Assembly: GCA_900318255.1 (NCBI GenBank)
Contig: ONJX01000009.1
Coordinates: forward strand, 18,726-82,725
DNA length: 64,000 bases
Direction of reading: 5' to 3'
Source of the DNA: an uncultured Prevotellaceae bacterium
GTDB lineage: Bacteria > Bacteroidota > Bacteroidia > Bacteroidales > Muribaculaceae
Shown here: positions 24,753-33,700 of the stretch, one piece after another
Layout: each line of letters begins with the position of its first letter
How positions within the stretch are numbered: the stretch's first letter is position 1
The notes under the pieces: model-generated
What the model was told of the DNA's origin: nothing
Databases searched by the model: none
What the model saw: only the letters and a program-made list of their open reading frames with translations
Translations under genes and position numbers: made by a program

Positions 24753-25547
24753 TTAGTGGCTGGTGATTCTTTGGCGCACGGCTTCGAAGAGGAGGATGGC
24801 AGTGGAGACCGAGACGTTGAGCGAGTCGAGGGAGCCTTGCATGGGGATGCGAATGTGGGCTGTGGCGGCTTGGCGCCATGCGCTGGTCAGGCCTGTTGCC
24901 TCGGTGCCCATGACGATGGCCGTGGGTCCGCACATGGGGGTGTGGTAGTAGGGCTCGCTGTCCTGCAACTGCGCGGTGAGGATGTTGATGCCGTGGTGCT
25001 TGAAGAAGCTGATACACTCATCGCTTGTGCACGCCACACAGGGCACGGTGAAGATGGCTCCGATGGAGCTGCGGATGAGGTTGGGATTGTAGAGGTCGGT
25101 CAATGGGTCGCACACGATGACGGCGGTGGCGCGGGCTGCGTCGGCACTGCGCAGCACAGCTCCAATGTTGCCGGGCTTCTCCACTCCCTCGAGCACTACA
25201 ATGAGCGGGTTGTCGCCCAGTTCAAGCTGGGAGAGTGCTAGCGTGCGTGGCTCGACGATGGCCATCACGCCCTCGGTAGAGCCTCGATAGGCAATCTTGT
25301 CATAGACCTGCGGCGTGACCTCCACCAGCTGGGTGGCGGGGGCAAGGTGCAGGTGGCTGGGGTTGAACAGGCTGGGGCAGTGTATCACCGTCTCGACGTT
25401 GAAGCCGGCATCCACGCAGTGCTGTAGCTCGCGGGCTCCCTCGACGACGATGCGCTGCTGGCTTCGCCGCAGCTGTGACTTGTGCTGCAATGCCATCACT
25501 CGCTTGATGAGCGGGTTCTGGGTGCTAGAAATGTGAAGTGTCTCCAT
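24753..25547 (-). CDS. TrmH/SpoU family RNA 2'-O-methyltransferase
   Basis: 264 residues. Residues 1-95 form the SpoU substrate-binding L30e-like domain (KRVMALQHKSQLRRSQQRIVVEGARE). Residues 105-264 form the knotted SPOUT methyltransferase domain with motif 1 EKPGNIGAVLRSADA, motif 2 MGTEATGLTSAW and motif 3 IPMQGSLDSLNVSVSTAIL. It methylates the 2'-OH of a ribose in tRNA or rRNA using SAM; the exact nucleotide is not inferable. The 256-bp gap on its downstream side (24497-24752) holds AT-rich leader sequence of the LRR gene with a TATATTTG motif (minus, 24560-24567). Confidence 0.92.
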   Translation of the reverse strand: METLHISSTQNPLIKRVMALQHKSQLRRSQQRIVVEGARELQHCVDAGFNVETVIHCPSLFNPSHLHLAPATQLVEVTPQVYDKIAYRGSTEGVMAIVEPRTLALSQLELGDNPLIVVLEGVEKPGNIGAVLRSADAARATAVIVCDPLTDLYNPNLIRSSIGAIFTVPCVACTSDECISFFKHHGINILTAQLQDSEPYYHTPMCGPTAIVMGTEATGLTSAWRQAATAHIRIPMQGSLDSLNVSVSTAILLFEAVRQRITSH

Positions 25548-25567
25548 TGTGCTTGATGATTTTTTTA

Positions 25568-25575
25568 CAAAAGTA
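25568..25575 (-). promoter_or_regulatory. Probable -7 element of the TrmH-family gene
   Basis: The minus strand reads TACTTTTG, 21 bp before the ATG at 25547, consistent with a short leader. Confidence 0.5.
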
Positions 25576-25636
25576 GTAAAAAAAACTTGGTTTGCCGCAT
25601 TATCCCTGCGTTATTTTAAACGATTGGTGCAGGGGA

Positions 25637-25815
25637 TTTCGTTTTTCGTTTATGGTTTATGGTTTATGGTTTATCGTTTATGGTTTGTGGTTTATCGTTT
25701 ATGGTTTGTGGTTTATCGTTTATGGTTTATGGAAGAAAGAGTTGAGATTATGGGCACTGCAACCTTTAAACTCTTTGGTGGACAAGGCACTCTTGTCGCT
25801 ACATAACTCTTAACT
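25637..25815 (+). repeat. Composite intergenic element, copy F (14 phased 7-bp units)
   Basis: 25637-25734 is 14 heptamers in exact phase: TTTCGTT twice, TATGGTT three times, then the 21-bp trio TATCGTT-TATGGTT-TGTGGTT twice and TATCGTT-TATGGTT-TATGGAA. It is followed by GAAAGAGTTGAGATTATGGG, a GTGGACAAGGC fragment and TAACTC-type units to 25815. It lies in the divergent gap between the TrmH gene and the DD-carboxypeptidase gene. Apart from this and the flanking promoters, the 405-bp gap (25548-25952) contains nothing recognisable. Confidence 0.85.
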
Positions 25816-25870
25816 CATAATCGCGCTTCCCGTACCACGAATTGCATAAAAAATCTAAAAAAATGTAATT

Positions 25871-25905
25871 TTTGATTGTTTTTCTCGTTGTTATTTATAC
25901 CTTTG
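25871..25905 (+). promoter_or_regulatory. Promoter of the D-Ala-D-Ala carboxypeptidase gene
   Basis: TTTG (25871-25874) and TACCTTTG (25898-25905) with 23 bp between them; the ATG is at 25953. The fit to the Bacteroidetes consensus is good, though the spacing is at the long end. Confidence 0.6.
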
Positions 25906-25952
25906 CAATTCCTACTGCTACTAATGCTAGCAGTCACGGATCAAGACGAGTA

Positions 25953-26966
25953 ATGAAAATAATAAAGAGTATAATACAATCAGTTAAGCTGCGTTGGGCT
26001 GTGACGATGTGCCTGCTGGTGCTGGCAACATGTGCTCAGGCGTGGGCTATCACTGCGCCCGACAACCCAGCTATATATAGCGCGGCTCTTGACGACCCCT
26101 CATTTCCTAAAGACACCGTTGATGCCGAGCTTAGCGCTTTGAGCGCCGAGGCTTGGCTCATGATCGACGCTGAGACGGGCACCGTGCTTAGCAGCAAGAA
26201 CCCCGACAAGCGCATGTATCCTGCCAGCATGACAAAGATGATGACTTGCATCCTGGCTTGCGAGAGTGGCAGGCTCTCAGAGGTGGTAACCATCAGTGCC
26301 AAGGCTGCCGCCGTGGAGGGGGCCAGAGTGAGGTGCGGCGAGAAGTATGTGCTCCGCGACTTGCTCTATCGTGCCATGTTGCCTAGCGATAACGGGTCGG
26401 CTCATGCCATAGGCGAGTTTCTTGCGGCTCCCGACTCGGTGCCCTTTGCCGACCTTATGAACAAGAAGGCCCGTGAGCTGGGAATGAAGAACACTCATTT
26501 TGTTAATGCTCATGGCTTGCCCAACGAGAACCACTACACTACTGCCATCGACATGATGAAGCTGCAGCGTTACTGCATGGAGAATAAGGACTTTGCCGAG
26601 ATTGTCTCCACTCCGTCTCGCGACATCACCACAACGGCAGGCAAGAAGATACACCTCAAGAGCACTAATCGCCTCTTTGACCGCTACGACGGCTGCATAG
26701 GCGTTAAGACCGGCACCACGCGTGCCGCTGGCGGATGCCTGGCGTCGGCAGTGCTTCGCAATGGTGTGAAGATCTTTCTTGTGCTGTTTAAGTGCAGGCC
26801 CGCTCGTCAGCGCACCGACGAGTCGATAGTGCTCTACGACAAGGGCTTCGAGATGATGAAGACCATTGCGGCTAAGAAGAAGAAACAACGTGAGAGGCGT
26901 GGCAAGGTGCCTCGTCCCAAGAGGAATGTCTATGAGCACCACGAAGTGCCCGCGCCCAGGAAGTGA
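25953..26966 (+). CDS. D-alanyl-D-alanine carboxypeptidase (PBP5/DacF-like)
   Basis: 337 residues from the ATG at 25953. Signal peptide LRWAVTMCLLVLATCAQAWA ends near residue 32. The serine-peptidase S11 motifs are intact: S92-M-T-K95 in YPASMTKMMT, S145-D-N147, and K252-T-G254 in GVKTGTTRAAGG. It removes the terminal D-Ala from peptidoglycan pentapeptides in the periplasm. It lacks the C-terminal beta domain and amphipathic anchor of E. coli PBP5 and instead ends in a strongly basic tail (KKKKQRERRGKVPRPKRN), which may bind envelope polymer. It lies between two composite repeat elements. Confidence 0.93.
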   Translation: MKIIKSIIQSVKLRWAVTMCLLVLATCAQAWAITAPDNPAIYSAALDDPSFPKDTVDAELSALSAEAWLMIDAETGTVLSSKNPDKRMYPASMTKMMTCILACESGRLSEVVTISAKAAAVEGARVRCGEKYVLRDLLYRAMLPSDNGSAHAIGEFLAAPDSVPFADLMNKKARELGMKNTHFVNAHGLPNENHYTTAIDMMKLQRYCMENKDFAEIVSTPSRDITTTAGKKIHLKSTNRLFDRYDGCIGVKTGTTRAAGGCLASAVLRNGVKIFLVLFKCRPARQRTDESIVLYDKGFEMMKTIAAKKKKQRERRGKVPRPKRNVYEHHEVPAPRK

Positions 26967-26993
26967 TAGCTCTGGAAGTATGAGGGGACTTCG

Positions 26994-27293
26994 TTTATGG
27001 TTTGTCGTTTATGGTTTATCGTTTATGGTTTATCGTTTATGGTTTATGGTTTGTCGTTTATGGAAGGCAGTGTTGAGACTATGGACAACGCAACCACCAT
27101 TATTAACTCTAAACTGTTAACTCTTTACTCTTTACTCTACCCCCTAAACTCTTTACACTAACCCCTAAACTCGTTACTCTACCCCCTAAACTCCTTACTC
27201 TAACCCCTAAACTCTTTACTCTACCCTCTAAACTGTTAACTTTAAACTAACAACTATTGCCTTGTCAGCTTGTTTGCTTGTCAGCTTAGCTCT
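26994..27293 (+). repeat. Composite intergenic element, copy E (two 7-bp arrays, one with 21-bp period)
   Basis: Three parts. First, TTTATGG-type heptamers (26994-27063) and the module GGAAGGCAGTGTTGAGACTA with TGGACAACGC shared with copies F and G. Second, 22 phased heptamers at 27103-27256 (TTAACTC, TAAACTC, TTTACTC, TACCCCC and similar), in which the trio TACCCCC-TAAACTC-NTTACTC recurs every 21 bp about five times. Third, the junction CTATTGCCTTGTCAGCTTG (27254-27272) and TTTGCTTGTCAGC shared with copies A, C and D. This element joins both composite types in one locus and fills the 353-bp gap between two convergent genes. Confidence 0.85.
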
Positions 27294-27319
27294 CTCATCG
27301 TGCTTCACAATGGTGACAT

Positions 27320-27706
27320 TTAGAATTGTGGCACTGGTTGCAACTCTCGTTGGTGGCTGTTGCTGCTTTGATTTTTGCTCTTTTCTTTAGGGGTAGTTTT
27401 CGCTTTTTGGGGAGTGGTTTTTGCAGTAGATTTTTTGTCCTTTTTCTTTTTCTTGCTCTCATTTTGGCTCTTGCCTTGCTTGCGGTCTTTATTCTTGTTG
27501 TGCTTGAGCTTCTCTTTAGGCTTGCTTTTCTGGGCTTTCTCCACACGCTCGTTCATGCTCTTGACCTCTTGTGAGCTCACATCGCTATGAGAGCATTTCC
27601 TCTCAATGCCAGCAGCTGCAAGGAGCACCACAATCAGTAGTGCAATCAACCATGCGCCCGTGCGCTCTTGCTTAGACATCGAGAAAAAATCAGTGAGTTT
27701 GCTCAT
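27320..27706 (-). CDS. Small single-pass membrane protein with lysine-rich tail
   Basis: 128 residues. MSKLTDFFSMSKQERTGAWL resembles the start of Bacteroidetes helix-hairpin-helix (ComEA-like) proteins, which begin with a DFF-F-K-ER-G motif before one transmembrane helix. Here the helix (ALLIVVLLAAAG, 21-32) is followed only by a Lys/Ser/Gln-rich disordered region to residue 128, with no helix-hairpin-helix domain. It may therefore be a truncated or diverged relative. The basic tail should sit outside the inner membrane and could contact DNA or anionic polymers. Function unknown. Confidence 0.65.
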   Translation of the reverse strand: MSKLTDFFSMSKQERTGAWLIALLIVVLLAAAGIERKCSHSDVSSQEVKSMNERVEKAQKSKPKEKLKHNKNKDRKQGKSQNESKKKKKDKKSTAKTTPQKAKTTPKEKSKNQSSNSHQRELQPVPQF

Positions 27707-27858
27707 TTTGCTACTGAGTCATCTGGAAATAAGTTTTTTATAATACAAAAGTAAGAATAATGGCCTAAATGACAAAGGTCGTAAAGGAAAAATAGCTCAT
27801 TTTTTTCATTTCTCCCCTAAAAAGTAGTTATAATAGCCTATAATAGAAGAAAAATGCT

Positions 27859-27866
27859 TAATTTTG
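27859..27866 (+). promoter_or_regulatory. Probable -7 element of the VanZ-family gene
   Basis: TAATTTTG, 60 bp upstream of the ATG at 27927 in the divergent gap with the small membrane protein gene. Confidence 0.55.
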
Positions 27867-27926
27867 CAGGCTCAAAAATAATAGGGATTGATTACATAGC
27901 CTTTTAAGTGCGTAATTAAAACATAA

Positions 27927-28430
27927 ATGAAGAAACTATTAAATAAAATACCTGTGGGAGTGTTCTCGGTGATGGCGACAGCTCTTGTTGTGTATCTTCT
28001 GCTCACACCGTCGAGTAGCTTGCAAAGCTCGTGGCTTGCTTGGCTGAAATTCAAGCATTCTGACAAGATGATCCACTTTTTGCTATTCTTTTTCTTGAAC
28101 GCGGTTTATCTGTATGACTACACAAAATATAAGAGTCCTCATCACACACGCATTAATGTGGAGTTGGCTTTCACGGTGTTTGCCTCGATGATGGGGCTGC
28201 TCACCGAGGTATGTCAGCTGGCGATGGGGCTAGGTCGAGAGTTTGACCATGTTGATATTGTTGCCGATGTGATAGGAGCTTTTGCTGCTTTAGGCGTTAT
28301 GCGCTGGATAGGAGGTCATGTTCTTCGCAAATATGTGTTATCGCGCAAGTCGCGCCGTCTTCGCCGTCATCATCGCCGTCATCGTCATCCTGACTCCACT
28401 GGCGACACTTCTCAAGGCCAGGCCTCCTAG
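27927..28430 (+). CDS. VanZ-like family membrane protein
   Basis: 167 residues with four hydrophobic segments (about 10-27, 45-60, 78-95 and 108-128) and the VanZ-like signature KHSDKMIHFLLFFFLNAVYL plus EVCQLAMGLGREFDHVDIVADVIGA. VanZ-like proteins are small membrane proteins of poorly defined function; the original one confers low-level teicoplanin resistance. The last 30 residues are a His/Arg-rich tail (RKSRRLRRHHRRHRHPDSTG) not typical of the family. Its TAG stop and the TAG of the convergent tamL share the same CTAG at 28427-28430. Confidence 0.87.
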   Translation: MKKLLNKIPVGVFSVMATALVVYLLLTPSSSLQSSWLAWLKFKHSDKMIHFLLFFFLNAVYLYDYTKYKSPHHTRINVELAFTVFASMMGLLTEVCQLAMGLGREFDHVDIVADVIGAFAALGVMRWIGGHVLRKYVLSRKSRRLRRHHRRHRHPDSTGDTSQGQAS

Positions 28431-30733
28431 AATGGATAGCCAATGGCGATGTGGAACGCTAGCCCGTCGCTGAATTTAGGAATGTTGAAATATCCCTTTT
28501 TGCTAGTGTTGTAAGGTGCGTGCAGGGCAATGCCCAGGTCGGCACGCAGCACTATCATTCCCATGTCAAATCTCAGTCCCACACCAGTGTTGAGGGCCAG
28601 CTCTTTGAAGAAATTCTTGCCTTCGAGCTTGCCTCCAGGCCTGAACTCATCATCTTTGAGCAGCCACACGTTTCCAGCATCAACAAAGATGGCACCTTTA
28701 AGATATCCAAATAATGGGAACCGGTATTCGACGTTGGCCTCAAACTTGAAAGTGCCAGTTTGGTCGTAATAGGAGTTGCGGTCGAGAACTTGCGGTCGAT
28801 AGCTGCCAGGGCCTACTGTCCTCACCGCAAAGCCGCGCAAGGAGTTAGAGCCGCCAATGTAGAACTGCTCCATGTAGGGCACCTCTTCGTAGTTGCCGTA
28901 GGCATGTGCTGCTCCGAGGAACACCCGCGTCACTAACTGGTGCTCCCCAAAAAGTGCCCTTGTCCACACCAGTTGCGTGTGAGCCTTGATAAACTGCGAG
29001 AAGTAGGTGTTGAGAATGTGCATGTTGCCTTTCTCCACGCCACACGCTCTCCAAATTAAATAGCACAGATTGCCAGCCTCGGTGACTGTGGTTGACCACA
29101 CGAAGTTGTTCTTGCCAAAAGTGCGGTCGAGGGTATAGGTGTAACTCATCTGCGGGATGAAGACATCATCAAAACTCTGAGCGATGGCTCGGTTGTGAAA
29201 ATAGGCCGAGTCAAAAGCGGCAGTAGTGCTCAGCAGGTTAGAGTAGGTCAGTTTGAATGGAGTGAGTTTGTGCTGAGAATATCTCCTGGAGTGCCACTCC
29301 CAGGTCATCTCGGCGCTCACCCGCGCCATCTTGAAGTATTTGGGGCGATTCATGAACTCGCCACCTATCGAGAACTTTGTCCAGTTGGTGTAGCGCCTGG
29401 CTCGGTCGATAAATCGTGGTGCCAGGAGCCTGGGGATAGACAGCCCCACTTCGATCCCCACTTGGTAGCTGTTGAAGTCGGAGTTCTTATAGGCATTGCC
29501 TTTGCCCGTTTGCCACTCGTAGGCTGCTGTCAAGTCGGCACTTAGCTGCTCGCCACCTCCAAATATGTTCTTGTGCTTGATGCCGAGCCCCAGTCCAGGC
29601 CCTATGAAGCTGGTGCTTTTTGTGGTGGCCTTGGCCTCTACTTTCAGCTCAAGGGGCTTGTCGAGCGTGCATGCCACGTCAAGGTCTATGAGCCCGTAGC
29701 CGTTGTCGAGCACCGTGTCGTGCGGAGTGGCTTGTATGTTGATGTTGCTGAAGATGCCTGTTCGGGCAAGATACATCTGTATCAAGTCCATGTTTCCTAC
29801 ACGGAATGGGCGTCCTTTTCTGCCTCTAATGCAGGAGTTGATTAGCTTGTCGCTCACGTGAACGGGCTGCATCTTGATGATGGTGCAATATTTCTCTACA
29901 ACGGTGTCGGGGGTTCCTCCTAATTTCTCATCGTTCACTCTCACCGTTATGTCGTTAGAGAGATATTTGATGGAGGCCTGATTGGGGATGTTGGCCGATT
30001 TTATCAGTTGCATATTGATGACGCCTTTTTGCGTCACGCTATCGGCAAGGTACTCGATATATTCTGGCCTGAAGAAATAGTAGCCTCTGTTTCGCAGTTG
30101 GTTAGCGATGTCGATTCTCACGTTATTGAGCGAGTCAAGGCAATATCGGCTCCCAGTCTTGAAATATTTATTGTTGCGGGCCACCGAGTCGATGAGGTTG
30201 GAAAGCGGAGTGTCTTCGTTGATGTAACTTATGTCGCCTAAAGTGTAAGGTGCTCGCACATTAACCTCGTAGGTGATTTTTGCCTTTTTCGGGTTTTTGT
30301 CGCTATAGTTAAGTGAATAGGACGAATGTGAGTCGAAGTAGCCATTGCTTTGTAGCAGCTCGTTGATCATGTTGACACGTGTCTCGGGTCTTACACGACT
30401 GATGAGCACAGGCTTTGCTACGAGCTTCTTGTAGAGCCATCCTTTGAGACCTTTAGAGTTCTCGTCCCAGTGGTTATAGACCCACAGGCCTATGGGGAAA
30501 GGCGAGCGAATATAGGGTGAGTAGAGGGGGTTGTTGGGTTTTACGTCCACCGCAGTGAAGATGAGGTCTTTCACCTCGTCGGCTATCTTGACGCTGTCGG
30601 GTTGGTTATACTGAATTTTTTTGACTCCAGTGTAAAGGACTTCTCCCTCGGCCAGCCTGCTGGTAGTGGAACAGGCTGCTAAGGTTGCTATTAGAGCGGT
30701 TATTATCAGTATTTTAGCGAGGTTGCTTGTCAT
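28427..30733 (-). CDS. tamL: Translocation and assembly module outer-membrane lipoprotein TamL (BamA/TamA superfamily)
   Basis: 768 residues from the ATG at 30733; an in-frame TTG lies 12 bases upstream. The lipobox is TLAAC (C21), then RLAEGEVLYTGVKKIQY, the characteristic start of the Bacteroidetes TamL lipoproteins. Residues 30-380 contain POTRA-like domains. Residues 400-768 form the Omp85 beta-barrel, with the typical YIGGSNSLRGFAVRTVGPGSY signature (the (V/I)RG(Y/F) lid-lock motif is LRGF) and a terminal aromatic (AIGYPF). It works with TamB to place proteins or lipids in the outer membrane. tamB lies immediately upstream (16 bp). Confidence 0.92.
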   Translation of the reverse strand: MTSNLAKILIITALIATLAACSTTSRLAEGEVLYTGVKKIQYNQPDSVKIADEVKDLIFTAVDVKPNNPLYSPYIRSPFPIGLWVYNHWDENSKGLKGWLYKKLVAKPVLISRVRPETRVNMINELLQSNGYFDSHSSYSLNYSDKNPKKAKITYEVNVRAPYTLGDISYINEDTPLSNLIDSVARNNKYFKTGSRYCLDSLNNVRIDIANQLRNRGYYFFRPEYIEYLADSVTQKGVINMQLIKSANIPNQASIKYLSNDITVRVNDEKLGGTPDTVVEKYCTIIKMQPVHVSDKLINSCIRGRKGRPFRVGNMDLIQMYLARTGIFSNINIQATPHDTVLDNGYGLIDLDVACTLDKPLELKVEAKATTKSTSFIGPGLGLGIKHKNIFGGGEQLSADLTAAYEWQTGKGNAYKNSDFNSYQVGIEVGLSIPRLLAPRFIDRARRYTNWTKFSIGGEFMNRPKYFKMARVSAEMTWEWHSRRYSQHKLTPFKLTYSNLLSTTAAFDSAYFHNRAIAQSFDDVFIPQMSYTYTLDRTFGKNNFVWSTTVTEAGNLCYLIWRACGVEKGNMHILNTYFSQFIKAHTQLVWTRALFGEHQLVTRVFLGAAHAYGNYEEVPYMEQFYIGGSNSLRGFAVRTVGPGSYRPQVLDRNSYYDQTGTFKFEANVEYRFPLFGYLKGAIFVDAGNVWLLKDDEFRPGGKLEGKNFFKELALNTGVGLRFDMGMIVLRADLGIALHAPYNTSKKGYFNIPKFSDGLAFHIAIGYPF

Positions 30734-30749
30734 TTTTTTTGCCAAGAAA

Positions 30750-33700
30750 TTACGGTTGAGGAATGGTGCTTGCTGGAGCTTGCTCGTTGCTGGTCTCGGG
30801 GACAGGTTGTGGGATGCTGTCGTGTTGCAACTCGTTGTTTTTGGACTTGTGCATCCACTTGAACAGGTCTTTTAACGATGAGAGCTTGTGCTTCATCACA
30901 AAGCTGATGCCAGTCACTGTCACTTCGCCTTCGAGCACACTTTCCAGGCCCTTGTGCCTGAACAGGCGCAGGTAACGGGTGCCAGTGGGGTTGAGCAAAT
31001 ACTCAAACGAGATGTCGCTGATGAGATTCTGCGAGAAGTTCTGCTCGCTGCTGGCCTCGGTGGAATATTCTCCACCTACAGCGATTTTGAACCTCTCTCC
31101 AAACAACGACTTCGACAGGCGGTAGCTATAGCTTGTCTCTAGCCTGTTGCCTTTTTGTGTGCCTTCATATTGGTTGATGCCAAACGAGAGGTCAATGCCC
31201 TTGAGATTGTTGGCAGTCCAGTTATTGATTTGTGATTGCAAGAACGAGAATAGTGCACCAGTTGTAGAGAAATCGCCCGTGGGCAGTGAGCCCGAATAGG
31301 AGTTGTAGAGCAGCAGGTTGATGGCAGTTTGTGACCGTTGCGTCTCGGTCAAGGTCTGCAGCTCACTCTCCACAGTGGCATCGTTCTTGGCATCGAGGTC
31401 AAACTTCAGGTCGATGTTGCTTAGGGTATTTTTCAGCTCGGCAATGATGTCGAAGTCAACGAGCCTTGACCCGCTACCGCTAGTGTTATTGACGCTGGTT
31501 CTGACTCTGTTAGTAGCTTTTAGGTTGAGTTGCGGGTTGAGCATTTCTCCATTCCAGGTGAGGCTGCTTCCTTCCACCAGGTTGAATATCTTTTGGCTAA
31601 TTACTGGTGGTGTGTATCTCACAACTCCCGAGGAGATGGTGTAAGTGCCTGAGAGGTGATCTTTTCCTGCAAAGTCCAGCAAGTATCTCAGTCGTCCAGA
31701 GCCATCGACAGTCACCCTGTCCTTTCCTTCGGGCTGAAGGAATGCGTTGATTTTTGCACCTTTTTCCACGTCGATGTTTACCAGGACGTTCAGTGCTGAT
31801 GGGGTGGTTCCACCAGTGATGATAGTCTCTTTGTACCAAGCCGTGTCGTTAGGATTTACAAAAGTCACCATTCCCTCGGTGGCACTGTGGTTGACTAGCG
31901 AGTTGACATCGTCTTGCATCACATAGGTAATGTTTGACCCCGATAGCAGTCTCACGTCGGCATTAACTGCAGTGAGGTTGTTTCGTGACTTGATGTTGCC
32001 GTCGATGTCGATAAATCCATCACCAAATATTTCAGAGAATCGCCTTTGCGTGCTTCCGAAGAATTGAATGTTCTTGCCCTTGAGGTCAAGATCCATCTTG
32101 ATGTCATCAAACGACTTGAAATCTACCGAGCCGTTGAGGCGTGCAGCATTGTTGTTCAAGCCATAGATTTGATAGTTGTCAAAAACAATGACGTTGTCGT
32201 TGATGTCGATTTGCTTTTCTGACAGGCGTAGTGAGCTGCCATATCGTGGCAGTTTCACATAGGCGGTGTCGCTCACGAGGTAGCCGTTCACGAGGGGTTG
32301 GTCGAGAGAGCCGTCAATGGTGAGCTCGCCGCCAGCAAAGCCATCGAGCAGAACCATTCTTCCTGGGATGAGAGGTGATATTTTTCTTATTGGGAACTTG
32401 TTGAGATCAACTTTCACATTAAGAGGATTAGTGGCGGTGCTGTCGCCAATCGCGCCATAGGCTAGTGCCACATCCGAGCCGTCGATGTTGAGGTTGGCGG
32501 TGATGTTGGTGCTCGAGTTTTGCGGGTCTAAAGTTAGATTGGTTCTTAGTTTGAAATCGCCCTCGGGCATGTGGTTGTAGGTGAACTTGCGCAGTTGCAC
32601 TTCACCGTCACCTTCAAAGTTGCGGCCATCGTAGGACAGTTCTACGTCGGCATCCATAATTCCCGACACCGATTCCAGCGACGGCACTATCTTGGTCCAC
32701 TCCTCAATTCTGAAGTTCTTAATGTTAGCGAGTATATTTTGCTTTCCCTCCACCTGAATGGGGTCGGTTTTAAGAGAGATGAGGCTGGAGTCTCTCGCCA
32801 GCGTGACGTCGGCTTCGAGCCGCTTGTCACCGAAGTCGAGCTTCACATAGTTGTCGTTGTTGAGATCCCATTTTTTATAGGCAATGATTGGCTGATCGGG
32901 CATGATGTTAGCTCTGATGACAGAGTCTTCTATGAATGCGTTAACCCCCAGGTGGTATCCAGTCTCATTGTCGATGTTTTTTTGGCTGATGAGCATGTTC
33001 ACGTTAGAGCCTTTGGCCGAGCCGGTGATATCCACTTGCGCCATGTCGTCCCACGACCCCTTTTTGTTTTCCATGCGCAAGTTGTAGTCTATGGTCCTGT
33101 CTTGCTCGTCGAGGTTGAGACTCAAGCGGTCAATGACGTGTGACCCGTAACCCAGGTTAGTGGCCTCGGCATGGGCATGGAGAGTGGAGTCCTTCGACAA
33201 ATCGGCCTGCAAGTCTCTGAAGTCGATGTCCCATTTTCCCAAATAGCGTTGAATGATGCCGCTGGGTCCCATCTTCATTTTCAGATTAAACTGCGGTACT
33301 TCATCGGCAACCTCATTCACGTTGAGGTCAACCTTCTTGTATTGTTGCCCGGCAACTTCTAAGCAGCGGTCAAAACTCTTCATCAGGTCGTTCACGCTGT
33401 GTGGCGAGTTGAAATCGACGTGATTGCTCTGCTCATTGAAACTCAATGATGATGAGCTGTTGTTGAGGTCGAATGAGATATCGGCTTTCTCGGTGAATAT
33501 TCGCTCTTTGTCGAGGGTCCAGTCCAGCTCATTGAGCGTCATCGTGCCTTTGTATTCGTTGGATTTGGGGTTGAATTGTCCATGCAGCTCAATATCGCCA
33601 CTGCCGTTGCATGGCATGTCCATCAAGTTTAATGCCTGCAAGTCGAGGTCGCGTATGTTGCCCTTGAGGTTGACGTCGTAGGTGTCGCCCAGGATAGTGC

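Noticed and set aside
25549..25813. Open frames reading YGLWFMVYRLWF-like peptides
   Set aside because: Product of the heptamer array; 7-bp units give a repeating 7-residue peptide in any frame.
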